From positions 1 to 12,030 of the forward strand of contig JBIOUU010000097.1 of assembly GCA_044867345.1 (NCBI GenBank): DNA of 12,030 nucleotides. The letters run 5' to 3'. Below the pieces are notes generated by a model. It was given only the letters and a program-made list of their open reading frames with translations. It was not told the origin of the DNA and made no database searches. Of this stretch, positions 1 through 7,241 are shown one piece after another. The first letter of the stretch is position 1. Every line of letters begins with the position of its first letter. This DNA is from AC-69 sp044867345 (GTDB taxonomy: Bacteria > Actinomycetota > UBA4738 > HRBIN12). The position numbers and the translations under genes are program-made.

Positions 1-597
1 GCCGGCTCCCTGTCGCGGTTCGACACCACCGCGATCTTCATCAACCAGCTCCGGGAGAAGATCGGCGTGATGTTCGGCAACCCCGAGACCACGCCGGGCG
101 GCCGGGCGCTCAAGTTCTACTCGTCGATCCGCCTCGACGTTCGCAAGATCGAGAACCTGAAGGACGGCACCGAAGTGGTCGGGTCCCGCACCCGGGTGAA
201 GGTGGTGAAGAACAAGGTCGCCCCGCCGTTCCGCCAGTGCGAGTTCGACATCATCTACGGACAAGGCATCTCCAAGGAGGGGAGCCTCCTCGACGTCGGC
301 GTGGACCTGGAGATCGTGAAGAAGAGCGGCGCCTGGTTCACCTACGAGGGAGACCAGCTCGGCCAGGGCCGGGAGAACTCGCGCCAGTTCCTGTCCGAGC
401 ACACCGACATGGCCCGCGAGATCGAGCGGAGGATCCGGGAGGCCGTGGGCCTCACGGCCTTCGGCGACGCGGACGGGGACGGCAACGCGCCGGTCACGGT
501 CGTCCCCGACGCGGTGGTGATCGATGAGTCGCCGCCTTCCTCCAAGTCCAAGGCCAAGGAGAAGGAGCGCGAGGCCCAGCCCGCGCCGGCGTCCTAG
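1..597 (+). CDS. recA: Recombinase RecA, C-terminal part (5' end outside window)
   Basis: RecA is the ATP-dependent strand-exchange protein of homologous recombination and the co-protease that triggers LexA self-cleavage. The window opens in frame inside the ATPase core, and 198 residues remain before the TAG stop at 595-597. Clearly RecA are the run TTAIFINQLREKIGVMFG straight after the L2 DNA-binding loop, then NPETTPGGRALKFY, RVKVVKNKVAPPF, and the C-terminal-domain motifs YGQGISKEGSLLD and YEGDQLGQGREN. After about residue 138 of the fragment comes a variable tail of about 60 residues. It is acidic first (DADGDGN) and then Lys/Glu-rich (KSKAKEKERE), so it is less purely acidic than the Escherichia coli tail. 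recX follows 9 nt later, the usual actinobacterial recA-recX pair. The recA promoter and any SOS box are upstream of the window. The missing start comes from the window edge and is not a sign of a broken gene. Confidence 0.98.
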   Translation, partial: AGSLSRFDTTAIFINQLREKIGVMFGNPETTPGGRALKFYSSIRLDVRKIENLKDGTEVVGSRTRVKVVKNKVAPPFRQCEFDIIYGQGISKEGSLLDVGVDLEIVKKSGAWFTYEGDQLGQGRENSRQFLSEHTDMAREIERRIREAVGLTAFGDADGDGNAPVTVVPDAVVIDESPPSSKSKAKEKEREAQPAPAS

Positions 598-606
598 GGA
601 TCGCGA

Positions 607-1122
607 ATGCCGCAACGATCGCGGTCAGGCCGGCCGAAGCGCCCGCTCTCGTGCCACGATCGAGCTCTGCGGCTCCTGGCGGTGCGGCCCTGGTCCCGGC
701 GAGAGCTCGAGACCAGGCTCCGCTCGGCCGGCTTCGGCCTGGAGATGGTCACTGAGGAGCTCGCCCGCCTCGAAGAGGTCGGGTTGCTCGACGACGAGCG
801 GTTCGCCCAGGACTTCGCGGAGCATTCGCTCGGCCGAAAGCTGTCCGGACGGCGTGCCGTGGCTTCCTCGCTCGCGGCCAAGGGCGTTTCCCGCCCGGTG
901 ATCGAGCGGGCCCTCCAGGACGTCCAGGGTGACGAGGACGCCCGGGCCGACGAACTGGCCCGGGCCAGGGCTTCGCGGCTGCAGGGCCTGGCCCCGGAGG
1001 TGGCCTACCGCCGGCTCGTCTCGTTCCTGGCCAGACGGGGCTACGAGGGCGCGGTGGCCAGGCGGGCCGCGGCCTCGGCGCTGCGGCCGCAGCCGGGGGC
1101 CGAAGGGCCATCCGAGGCGTAG
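607..1122 (+). CDS. recX: Regulatory protein RecX
   Basis: RecX binds RecA filaments and restrains RecA activity, including its ATPase and co-protease functions. The 171-residue product has the usual actinobacterial length and is built of repeated three-helix modules. The family hallmark is seen at about residues 59-70 (GLLDDERFAQDF), preceded by the helix LRLLAVRPWSRRELETRL and followed by AKGVSRPVIERAL. The third module is recognisable around YRRLVSFLARRGYE. The first 15 residues are basic and low in complexity. The ATG at 607 is favoured because AGGGA at 596-600, overlapping the recA stop codon, lies 6 nt upstream. With only 9 nt after recA, the gene is almost certainly co-transcribed and perhaps translationally coupled to it. 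Readthrough from recA would keep RecX low relative to RecA. Assignment is by motif and by synteny. Confidence 0.95.
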   Translation: MPQRSRSGRPKRPLSCHDRALRLLAVRPWSRRELETRLRSAGFGLEMVTEELARLEEVGLLDDERFAQDFAEHSLGRKLSGRRAVASSLAAKGVSRPVIERALQDVQGDEDARADELARARASRLQGLAPEVAYRRLVSFLARRGYEGAVARRAAASALRPQPGAEGPSEA

Positions 1123-1139
1123 CCCCTGGGCGAAACCCC

Positions 1140-1168
1140 TTGCGCCTCACGCCGCCAGGCCGTAGATT
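1140..1168 (+). promoter_or_regulatory. Weak candidate promoter for the rny leader
   Basis: A TTGCGC-like -35 element (1140-1145) and TAGATT (1163-1168) are separated by 17 nt in the recX-rny gap. The -10 fits the relaxed actinobacterial TANNNT pattern, but the -35 keeps only the TTG. If real, transcription would begin near 1175 and give a leader of about 205 nt before rny. It is a pattern match only, in GC-rich DNA where such matches occur by chance. Confidence 0.25.
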
Positions 1169-1174
1169 GTGCAT

Positions 1175-1357
1175 TTGAGAGGCTCCTTCAGGAAGACGAT
1201 CTGTTCGACTTGTGCCTGACACCGTGACCGACACGAAACGCGACGAAGCATTCCGGCTAGGGGGGCGTGAGGGACCCGAGGGTTCCCCGGCGCCCTAGCT
1301 TCGCATCATTCGGACGCACGGCCGAACAGAGGCCTGACCGGCCTCTGTTCGGCTTTT
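1175..1357 (+). other. Candidate structured leader or small RNA upstream of rny
   Basis: The 257-nt gap between recX and rny holds no convincing gene but has clear folding potential. One element spans 1256-1299. GCTA (1256-1259) pairs with TAGC (1296-1299), and GGGCG (1263-1267) pairs with CGCCC (1291-1295). An inner hairpin of GGGA/TTCCC with CC/GG closes around position 1277. CGAA (1244-1247) and TTCG (1300-1303) can extend the outer stem across a bulge. It is followed by the strong terminator at 1321-1357. The left boundary is set only by the weak promoter candidate. I do not recognise a known riboswitch or RNA family here. It could be a transcription-attenuation leader of rny, a small RNA, or simply the 3' untranslated region of recA-recX. 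Confidence 0.3.
1321..1357 (+). terminator. Strong intrinsic terminator just before rny
   Basis: A perfect 14-bp inverted repeat (GCCGAACAGAGGCC at 1321-1334 and its complement at 1340-1353) encloses a 5-nt loop and is followed by TTTT at 1354-1357. This is a textbook Rho-independent terminator on the plus strand. It sits unusually close to the next gene. The rny Shine-Dalgarno GGAGG (1367-1371) begins only 9 nt after the T-run, and the rny ATG is at 1380. The simplest reading is the end of the recA-recX transcript. However, no space is left for a separate rny promoter with a normal leader, so rny must be read through the hairpin or started within it. Confidence 0.85.
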
Positions 1358-1379
1358 CCTATATCTGGAGGCAACCGAG

Positions 1380-2912
1380 ATGGGATCCGCATTCGCAGTC
1401 GTGGTGGTCTTGCTGGCCGGCGTGGTGCTGGGCTTCCTGATCCGGGCGGCGTTCGCCCAGACCAAAGCCCTCAGCGCAGAGTCTCGGGCCCAGAAGGTGA
1501 TCCTCGAGGCCGAGCGGGAGGCGGAGAAGCTCACCCGCGAGGCGCTGGGGGAGGTCAAGGACGAGATCGGCGGCATGCGGCGGGAAGCGGAGCAGGAGGT
1601 CCGTTCCCGGCGCGAGGAGATGAAGCGTTCGGAGCAGCGCCTCACCCAGAAGGAGGAGGCGATCGAGAACAAGCTGGCGGACGTGGAGACGCGGTCGACG
1701 GAGATGGACGACCGCGACAAGAAGCTCCAGAAGGTACGCCAGCAGTTGGAGCAGGCGGCCGAACAGCACCGCCAGCAGCTGGAGGCCGTGGCCCGGATGA
1801 CATCGCAGGAGGCGAGGGAGGCCCTCGTCACCCAGGTCGTGGACGAGGCCAAGCGGCAGGCCATGGCCACCGTCCGTGAGATCGAGAACAGGGCCCGGGA
1901 GGAGGGCGAGGAGCGGGCTCGAAAGATCGTCACGATCGCCATCCAGCGCGTCGCCTCGGAGCAGACCGCGGAGTCGACCGTCTCGGTGTTCTCCCTCCCG
2001 TCGGAGGACATGAAGGGCCGGATCATCGGCCGGGAGGGCCGGAACATCCGGGCGTTCGAGTCGGTGACCGGGGTGAACCTCATCATCGACGACACGCCCG
2101 AAGCCGTCGTGCTGTCCTGCTTCGACCCGGTCCGGCGAGAGACGGCCCGCATGACGCTGGAGAAGCTCGTGTCCGACGGCCGGATCCACCCGGCCCGGAT
2201 CGAGGAGACCTACGAGCGATCGAAGAAGGAGATCGATGAGCAGATCAAGCGGGCCGGCGAGGAGGCAGTGCTGGACGTCGGGGTCACCGACATGCATCCG
2301 GAGCTGGTGAAGCTCCTGGGCCGCCTGCAGTTCCGGACCTCCTACGGCCAGAACGTCCTGAAGCATCTGGTCGAGTCGGCCCACATCGCCGGCTCCATCG
2401 CCGCCGAGCTCGGCTTGGACCAGCGGGTCCCCAAGCGTGGCGCGCTGCTCCACGACATCGGCAAGGCGGTGACGCACGAGGTCGAGGGATCCCACGCCAT
2501 CATCGGTGCCGAGATTGCCCGCCGGCTGCGGGAGGCGCCCGAGGTCGTGCACTGCATCGAGTCTCACCACGGCGAGGTGGAGCAGCGGACGATCGAGGCC
2601 GTCCTGGCGCAGATCGCCGACGGCATCTCGGGCGGCCGGCCCGGAGCCCGGCGGGAGAGCCTTGAGACCTACATCAAGCGCCTGGAGCGGCTCGAGGAGA
2701 TCTGCTCCTCGTACCCGGGGGTGGAGAAGACTTACGCGATGCAGGCCGGGCGGGAGGTCCGGGTGATGGTCAAGCCCGGCGACATCGACGACCTCCAGGC
2801 CCAGGTGATGGCCCGCGACATCGCCAAGCAGGTCGAGGAGGAGCTCCAGTACCCCGGCCAGATCAAGATCACCGTGGTGCGCGAGACTCGGGCGGTCGAG
2901 TTCGCGCGGTGA
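1380..2912 (+). CDS. rny: Ribonuclease Y (membrane-anchored endoribonuclease)
   Basis: RNase Y is the membrane-anchored endoribonuclease that starts mRNA decay in many bacteria lacking RNase E. The 510 residues match the normal family length and domain order. There is one N-terminal membrane segment (about residues 4-25, rich in V, L and G). A long, highly charged coiled coil follows (about 35-190). Next is a KH RNA-binding domain with the GREG loop at 217-220 inside GRIIGREGRNIRAFE. The catalytic HD domain has its metal-binding His-Asp pair at 358-359 in LLHDIGKAVTHE and another His pair at 396-397. The C-terminal region is the conserved RNase Y tail. The ATG at 1380 is fixed by GGAGG at 1367-1371 and by the membrane segment starting at once. 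miaB starts 34 nt downstream. The strong terminator directly upstream suggests expression by readthrough or attenuation. Confidence 0.97.
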   Translation: MGSAFAVVVVLLAGVVLGFLIRAAFAQTKALSAESRAQKVILEAEREAEKLTREALGEVKDEIGGMRREAEQEVRSRREEMKRSEQRLTQKEEAIENKLADVETRSTEMDDRDKKLQKVRQQLEQAAEQHRQQLEAVARMTSQEAREALVTQVVDEAKRQAMATVREIENRAREEGEERARKIVTIAIQRVASEQTAESTVSVFSLPSEDMKGRIIGREGRNIRAFESVTGVNLIIDDTPEAVVLSCFDPVRRETARMTLEKLVSDGRIHPARIEETYERSKKEIDEQIKRAGEEAVLDVGVTDMHPELVKLLGRLQFRTSYGQNVLKHLVESAHIAGSIAAELGLDQRVPKRGALLHDIGKAVTHEVEGSHAIIGAEIARRLREAPEVVHCIESHHGEVEQRTIEAVLAQIADGISGGRPGARRESLETYIKRLERLEEICSSYPGVEKTYAMQAGREVRVMVKPGDIDDLQAQVMARDIAKQVEEELQYPGQIKITVVRETRAVEFAR

Positions 2913-2946
2913 ACGACGGTCCCCGCCTGGCGAGGGGTAGCCTGGG

Positions 2947-4296
2947 GTGACGATGAGCGGCCGGTACCTGATCCGCACCTTCGGGTGCCAGATGAACGAG
3001 CACGACTCCGAGCGGATCGCCGGCCTGCTCGAGTCCGGCGGCTACGTCCAGGCCGAGGACGCCGCACAGGCCCAGGTGGTCGTGTTGAACACGTGCGCGG
3101 TGCGGGAGAACGCCGACAACCGGCTGTACGGCAACCTCGGGCACCTGCGACCCCTGAAACAGGCGAACCCGCGCCTTCGGATCGTCGTGGCGGGATGCCT
3201 TGCCCAGAAGGACCAGGGACAGATCCAGGAGCGAGCCCCGTGGGTCGACGTGGTGGTTGGGACCCACGCCTTGCCCGGATTGCTCGAGCTCCTGCGGCGG
3301 GCCGAGGCCGAGGGCCCCCAGATGGACGTCCGGGAGTTCACCGAGGTGTTCCCGAGCGCGCTCCCGGCCCGCCGCGAGGTGGCCCATCACGCGTGGGTGT
3401 CGATCGCCATGGGGTGCGACAACCACTGCACGTTCTGCATCGTGCCGCTCGTCCGTGGGCCGCAGCTGTCGCGAGAGATCGGAGACGTCCTGGCCGAGAT
3501 CCAAGGCCTGGCCCGTCGGGGCGTCGTGGAGGTCACGCTCCTCGGCCAGAACGTCAACACCTACGGGCGGGACCTCACGGTTCCCGGGTCGAGCAGGAAG
3601 CCGCTGTTCGCCGACCTGCTCCGAGCCGTCAACGACGTCGAGGGGCTCCGCCGCATCCGGTTCACGAGCCCCCATCCGCACGACTTCACCCCCGACGTCG
3701 TCGAGGCCATGGCTGAGTGCGAGAAGGTGTGCGAGCACATCCATTTCCCGCTCCAGTCGGGTTCGGACCGGATCCTGCGGGCCATGCAGCGGTCCTACCG
3801 GAGCGAGCGATACCTCTCGTGGCTGGATCGGATCCGTGACGCGATCCCCGGTGTTGCCGTCACCACCGACATCATCGTGGGCTTCCCCGGGGAGACCGAG
3901 GAGGACTTCGGGGGGACCCTCGACGTTGTCCGTGCCGCGCGGTTCGACCAGGCCTTCACGTTCCAGTACTCGCCCAGGCCGGGGACGCCGGCCGGCGCGA
4001 TGCCGGACCAGATCCCGAAGGAGGTCGTGCAGGAGCGGTTCGACCGGCTCGTCGCATTGCAGGAGTCGATCTCGCTCGAGCGCATGCGCGCGACGGTCGG
4101 CCGCACGTTCGAGGTCCTCGTGGAGGGCGTCGGCCGAAAGGGCGGCGCCCAGGGTCGGACCCGGACCAACAAGGTCGTACACCTGCCGGGGACGGTCCCT
4201 CCCGGGACCTTCCTGGACGCCAGGATCGCCGCGGCCCACCCCCACCACCTGAGCGGCGAGGTGATCCGCGTGGCGGAGCCCGCCGCCGTCCACTGA
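2947..4296 (+). CDS. miaB: tRNA-2-methylthio-N6-(isopentenyl)adenosine37 synthase MiaB
   Basis: MiaB is the radical-SAM methylthiotransferase that converts i6A37 to ms2i6A37 in tRNAs reading UNN codons. The 449 residues show all three expected parts. The N-terminal methylthiotransferase domain has three cluster cysteines (Cys14 in TFGCQMN, Cys50 in LNTC, Cys84 in VAGC). The radical-SAM motif is CDNHCTFC (Cys157, Cys161, Cys164), with later family motifs FPLQSGSD and VGFPGET. A C-terminal TRAM domain lies at about 385-445. The stretch RGPQLSRE after the CxxxCxxC motif differs somewhat from the usual RGxExSR form. The GTG at 2947 is chosen because AGGGG at 2933-2937 lies 9 nt away. The ATG two codons later (2953) is a possible alternative. 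The gene overlaps miaA by 1 nt (TGATG). The MiaA enzyme next door supplies its substrate. Confidence 0.97.
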   Translation: MTMSGRYLIRTFGCQMNEHDSERIAGLLESGGYVQAEDAAQAQVVVLNTCAVRENADNRLYGNLGHLRPLKQANPRLRIVVAGCLAQKDQGQIQERAPWVDVVVGTHALPGLLELLRRAEAEGPQMDVREFTEVFPSALPARREVAHHAWVSIAMGCDNHCTFCIVPLVRGPQLSREIGDVLAEIQGLARRGVVEVTLLGQNVNTYGRDLTVPGSSRKPLFADLLRAVNDVEGLRRIRFTSPHPHDFTPDVVEAMAECEKVCEHIHFPLQSGSDRILRAMQRSYRSERYLSWLDRIRDAIPGVAVTTDIIVGFPGETEEDFGGTLDVVRAARFDQAFTFQYSPRPGTPAGAMPDQIPKEVVQERFDRLVALQESISLERMRATVGRTFEVLVEGVGRKGGAQGRTRTNKVVHLPGTVPPGTFLDARIAAAHPHHLSGEVIRVAEPAAVH

Positions 4297-5222
4297 TGCC
4301 CGGCGCGCGCCCCTTCCTTGCCCTGGTCGGGCCGACCGCCTCCGGCAAGAGCGAGGCGGCCGTCGTCCTGGCCGAGCGGCTGGGGGCCGAGATCGTCTCG
4401 GTGGACTCCATGCTGGTGTACCGGGGGATGGACGTCGGGACGGCCAAGCCCACCACGGCGGAGCGGGCGCTGGTCCCGCATCACCTCATGGACGTGGCCG
4501 AGCCGGAGGAGCCGTTCTCGGTGGCCCGGTATCAGCAACTGGCCCGGGCCGTCGTGGAGCGCCTCGACGCGCGGGGCCGCAGGGTCCTGCTGGTCGGCGG
4601 CTCCGGCCTGTACTTCCGGGCCATCGTCGACGACCTAGAGTTCCCCGCGACGGACCCGTCCGCCCGCGGCGAGCTCCAGGCCGAGGCCGAGGTCATCGGA
4701 CCGGACCGCCTGCACGCGCGCCTGGCCGAGCTCGATCCGGTCGCCGCCGGCCGTATCGAGCCGTCGAACGTCCGGCGGACCGTCCGGGCTCTCGAGGTGG
4801 CCGCGGTCACCGGCCGCCCGTTCTCGAGCTTCGCGGACCGGTGGGAGCGCTACCCGCACGATCGGGTGCGGGCCGCGGGGATCGACGTGACGCGTGACTC
4901 GCTTGTCCGCCGCATCGAGACTCGCGTCCGAACGATGGTCGACGGCGGGCTCCTCGACGAGGTCCGCGCGCTCCTCGACCGGGGACTGTTCGGGTGGCTC
5001 ACCGCCAGCCGGGCCATCGGGTACGCTGAGTTCGCGCGGCACCTCCGGGGCGAGATCACGCTCGCGGAGGCCACGGCCGAGACGGTGAGGCGGACGAGGG
5101 AACTGGCGCGACGCCAGATGGTCTGGTTCCGACGAGACCCCCGGATCCGGTGGTTCCCCGCCGGCGAGCGCGGCGCGATCGAGCTGGTGGACGAGCTGAC
5201 GGAGTATCTCCAAGGTGACTGA
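4296..5222 (+). CDS. miaA: tRNA dimethylallyltransferase MiaA
   Basis: MiaA transfers the dimethylallyl group from dimethylallyl diphosphate to N6 of A37, the step before MiaB. The 308-residue product has the normal length. It begins almost at once with the P-loop GPTASGKS (residues 12-19). The signature DSMLVYRGMDVGTAKPT follows, then PHHLMDV, LVGGSGLYFRAI, and the C-terminal IGY and RRQMVWFRR motifs of the family. In the DSMxVYRGMD motif many relatives have Gln where this protein has Leu. Escherichia coli MiaA also has Leu there, so activity is not in doubt. The ATG at 4296 overlaps the miaB stop (TGATG), which implies translational coupling. At its 3' end the gene overlaps dapF by 8 nt. 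Confidence 0.97.
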   Translation: MPGARPFLALVGPTASGKSEAAVVLAERLGAEIVSVDSMLVYRGMDVGTAKPTTAERALVPHHLMDVAEPEEPFSVARYQQLARAVVERLDARGRRVLLVGGSGLYFRAIVDDLEFPATDPSARGELQAEAEVIGPDRLHARLAELDPVAAGRIEPSNVRRTVRALEVAAVTGRPFSSFADRWERYPHDRVRAAGIDVTRDSLVRRIETRVRTMVDGGLLDEVRALLDRGLFGWLTASRAIGYAEFARHLRGEITLAEATAETVRRTRELARRQMVWFRRDPRIRWFPAGERGAIELVDELTEYLQGD

Positions 5223-6090
5223 GCTTCGGGTGTGGAAGTACCACGGCACCGGGAACGACTTCGTCATGCTCGAGGACCTCGACGACGAACGTCCACTGTC
5301 CGCCGGGCTCGTCGCGGCGCTGTGCGACCGGCGGTTCGGCGTCGGGGCCGACGGCGTCATCCGCGTGACCCGCGACGGCGAGGGCGCCGGCCGCTCCTTC
5401 TTCATGGATTACTGGAACGCCGACGGCAGCGTCGCCGAGATGTGCGGCAACGGCGTGCGATGCCTGGCCAAGCTGGTGTTCGAGCGGGGCCACACGCGTC
5501 AGACCGAGCTCGACATCGGGACCCGGGACGGCGTGAAGCACGTCTCGCTCGACGTGCCGGATGGAGTCGTTCGGTCGGTGACCGTGGGCATGGGGCCGCC
5601 GGCCTTCGCCCGCTCGCAGATCCCGATGCTCGGCCCAGCGGACGAGGCGTTCCTGGCGGAGCCGTTCGAGGTCCTGGGCCACACGTTCAAGGCGAGCGCG
5701 GTGTCGATGGGCAACCCGCACCTCGTGCTGTTCGTGGACGACGACCCGGTCCGCTCGGACGTGGCCCGGATCGGTCCGGCCGTCGAGAACGACGCCCTGT
5801 TCCCCGAGAAGTCGAACGTGGAGTTCGTCGCGGTGGCCGGCGACGGGCTGAGCGTCCGGGTGTGGGAGCGAGGCGTGGGGGAGACCATGGCCTGCGGGAC
5901 CGGGGCCTGCGCCGCGCTCGTGGCCGCGAACGAAGCGGGCCTCGTCCCCGTCCGTTCGCGGGTTCGGTTCCCCGGCGGCACCGTGACCGTCGAGCGCACC
6001 GCCGACGATGTCCTGCTGACCGGACCGGCCGAGCGCGTGTTCGAGGCCGTGCTCGACGACGCCTGGCTTGCCTCGCGAGGGCTGGAGTGA
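5215..6090 (+). CDS. dapF: Diaminopimelate epimerase DapF
   Basis: DapF interconverts LL- and meso-diaminopimelate without a cofactor. Its product is the direct precursor of lysine and the cross-linking residue of DAP-type peptidoglycan. The 291 residues match the family. They open with KYHGTGNDFV and carry both catalytic cysteines in their usual motifs: Cys77 in AEMCGNGVRC and Cys227 in ETMACGTGACAA. Other conserved stretches are FGVGADGV, YWNADGS and SMGNPHLV. The GTG start at 5215 lies inside the miaA end (8-nt overlap), with GGAG at 5201-5204 as the likely ribosome binding site. The next gene overlaps by 4 nt (GTGA). That neighbour resembles an LL-diaminopimelate aminotransferase, so the two would catalyse consecutive steps. 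Confidence 0.97.
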   Translation: MTELRVWKYHGTGNDFVMLEDLDDERPLSAGLVAALCDRRFGVGADGVIRVTRDGEGAGRSFFMDYWNADGSVAEMCGNGVRCLAKLVFERGHTRQTELDIGTRDGVKHVSLDVPDGVVRSVTVGMGPPAFARSQIPMLGPADEAFLAEPFEVLGHTFKASAVSMGNPHLVLFVDDDPVRSDVARIGPAVENDALFPEKSNVEFVAVAGDGLSVRVWERGVGETMACGTGACAALVAANEAGLVPVRSRVRFPGGTVTVERTADDVLLTGPAERVFEAVLDDAWLASRGLE

Positions 6091-7241
6091 GGATCGCGCG
6101 GCGGATCGAGTCGCTCCCGCCGTACCTGTTCGCGGCGTTGGACGGCAAGCTGGCGGCCAAGCGGGGGGAGGGGGTCGACGTGATCTCCCTCGGCGTCGGC
6201 GATCCCGACCTGCCGACACCGTCGCACGTCGTGGCGGCCATGCAGGAGGCCGTGCGCGATCCGGCCACCCACCGGTACCCCTCCTACTGGGGAAGCATCG
6301 AGTTCCGCGAGGCGGTGGCGGCCTGGTACCGAACGCGGTTCGGCGTGGACCTCGATCCCAGGGCCGAGGTGCTCGCCCTGATCGGCTCCAAGGAGGGCCT
6401 CGGCCACCTGCCGATGGCGTTCGTGGACCCGGGCGACGAGACGCTCGTCCCCGATCCCGGCTATCCGGTCTACGGAGTGTCGACTCGCCTGGCGGGCGGC
6501 ACGCCGGTGCCACTCCCGCTGCTTGCGGAGGAGGGTTATCAGCCCGACCTCGACGGGGCGCCGGTTTCCGGCCGGACCAAGATCCTGTGGCTGAACTACC
6601 CGAGCAACCCCACCGCCGCCGTGGCCGACGGGGCCACCTTCGAGCGCGCCGTGGCCTTCGCCCGCCGGCAGGACCTGTTGCTCGCGCACGACGCCGCCTA
6701 CTCGGAGATCACGTTCGACGGCTACGTGGCGCCGTCCATCCTCCAGGTTCCCGGGTCCAAGGACGTCGCGCTCGAGTTCGGCTCGACGTCGAAGTTCTAC
6801 AACATGACCGGGTGGAGGATCGGATGGTGCGCGGGAAGCGCGGAGGCCATCCGGGCCCTGTCGGTCGTGAAGACGAATCTGGACTCCGGCCAGTTCACGG
6901 CGATCCAACGAGCGGCCATCGCCGCGCTCACCGGGCCCCAGGACCATCTGGACGAGCTCCGCGCCGTGTACCAGCGGAGGCGCGACGTGGTCGTCGGCAC
7001 GCTGAACTCGCTCGGGTGGTCCCTCAAGCCACCGCTCGGGTCGGTCTACGTGTGGGCGCCGGTCCCCGACGGCACGTCCTCGGTCGACTTCGCCGACCTG
7101 CTCCTCGACCGGGCCGGAGTGTTCGTCGCCCCGGGCAACGGATACGGGGAGCGCGGCGAGGGATACGTCCGGTTCTCGCTGACCGCGCCGGACGACCGGC
7201 TGGCCGAGGCCATGGACCGAATCGCCGGGGTGCTCGGCTGA
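6087..7241 (+). CDS. Class I/II PLP aminotransferase, probably LL-diaminopimelate aminotransferase (DapL-like)
   Basis: This is a fold-type I PLP-dependent aminotransferase of 384 residues. Seen in the sequence are GVGDPDLPTP near the start, YPSYWGSIEFREAVA, GSKEGLGHLPMAFVDPGD, PDPGYPVY, NYPSNPTAAV (Asn170 and Asn174), HDAAYSEI (Asp202, Tyr205) and the Schiff-base lysine Lys236 in STSKFYNMTGWRIGW. The carboxylate-binding arginine is probably Arg362 in YVRFSL. The overall pattern is that of proteins annotated as LL-diaminopimelate aminotransferases, which turn tetrahydrodipicolinate and glutamate into LL-diaminopimelate in one step. It follows dapF with a 4-nt overlap (GTG start inside GTGA), and DapF would use that product. 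The specificity rests on resemblance and context. Related enzymes (aspartate or alanine aminotransferases, succinyl-DAP aminotransferase DapC) share these motifs, so I leave the symbol blank. It ends with a 1-nt overlap onto hflX. Confidence 0.85.
   Translation: MRIARRIESLPPYLFAALDGKLAAKRGEGVDVISLGVGDPDLPTPSHVVAAMQEAVRDPATHRYPSYWGSIEFREAVAAWYRTRFGVDLDPRAEVLALIGSKEGLGHLPMAFVDPGDETLVPDPGYPVYGVSTRLAGGTPVPLPLLAEEGYQPDLDGAPVSGRTKILWLNYPSNPTAAVADGATFERAVAFARRQDLLLAHDAAYSEITFDGYVAPSILQVPGSKDVALEFGSTSKFYNMTGWRIGWCAGSAEAIRALSVVKTNLDSGQFTAIQRAAIAALTGPQDHLDELRAVYQRRRDVVVGTLNSLGWSLKPPLGSVYVWAPVPDGTSSVDFADLLLDRAGVFVAPGNGYGERGEGYVRFSLTAPDDRLAEAMDRIAGVLG

Noticed and set aside
1212..1298. A 28-codon GTG ORF in the recX-rny gap that might be an attenuator leader peptide.
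   Set aside because: The nearest purine-rich site (AGGAAG at about 1190) is too far from the start, there is no run of one amino acid, and the region is better explained by base pairing.
1175..1320. tRNA, 6S RNA, c-di-AMP or c-di-GMP riboswitch in the recX-rny gap.
   Set aside because: I could not match a cloverleaf, a 6S-like long bulged rod or the conserved cores of those riboswitches, so it is described only as foldable sequence.
1321..1353. CGAAC ... GTTCG inside the terminator stem, resembling LexA half-sites.
   Set aside because: The half-sites are far more than 4 bp apart, so they cannot form a LexA operator; they are the two arms of the terminator hairpin.
5232..6086. Apparent upstream extension of the aminotransferase reading frame across dapF.
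   Set aside because: The extension is Arg-rich shadow sequence in another frame of dapF. The aminotransferase proper starts at GTG 6087, overlapping the dapF stop.
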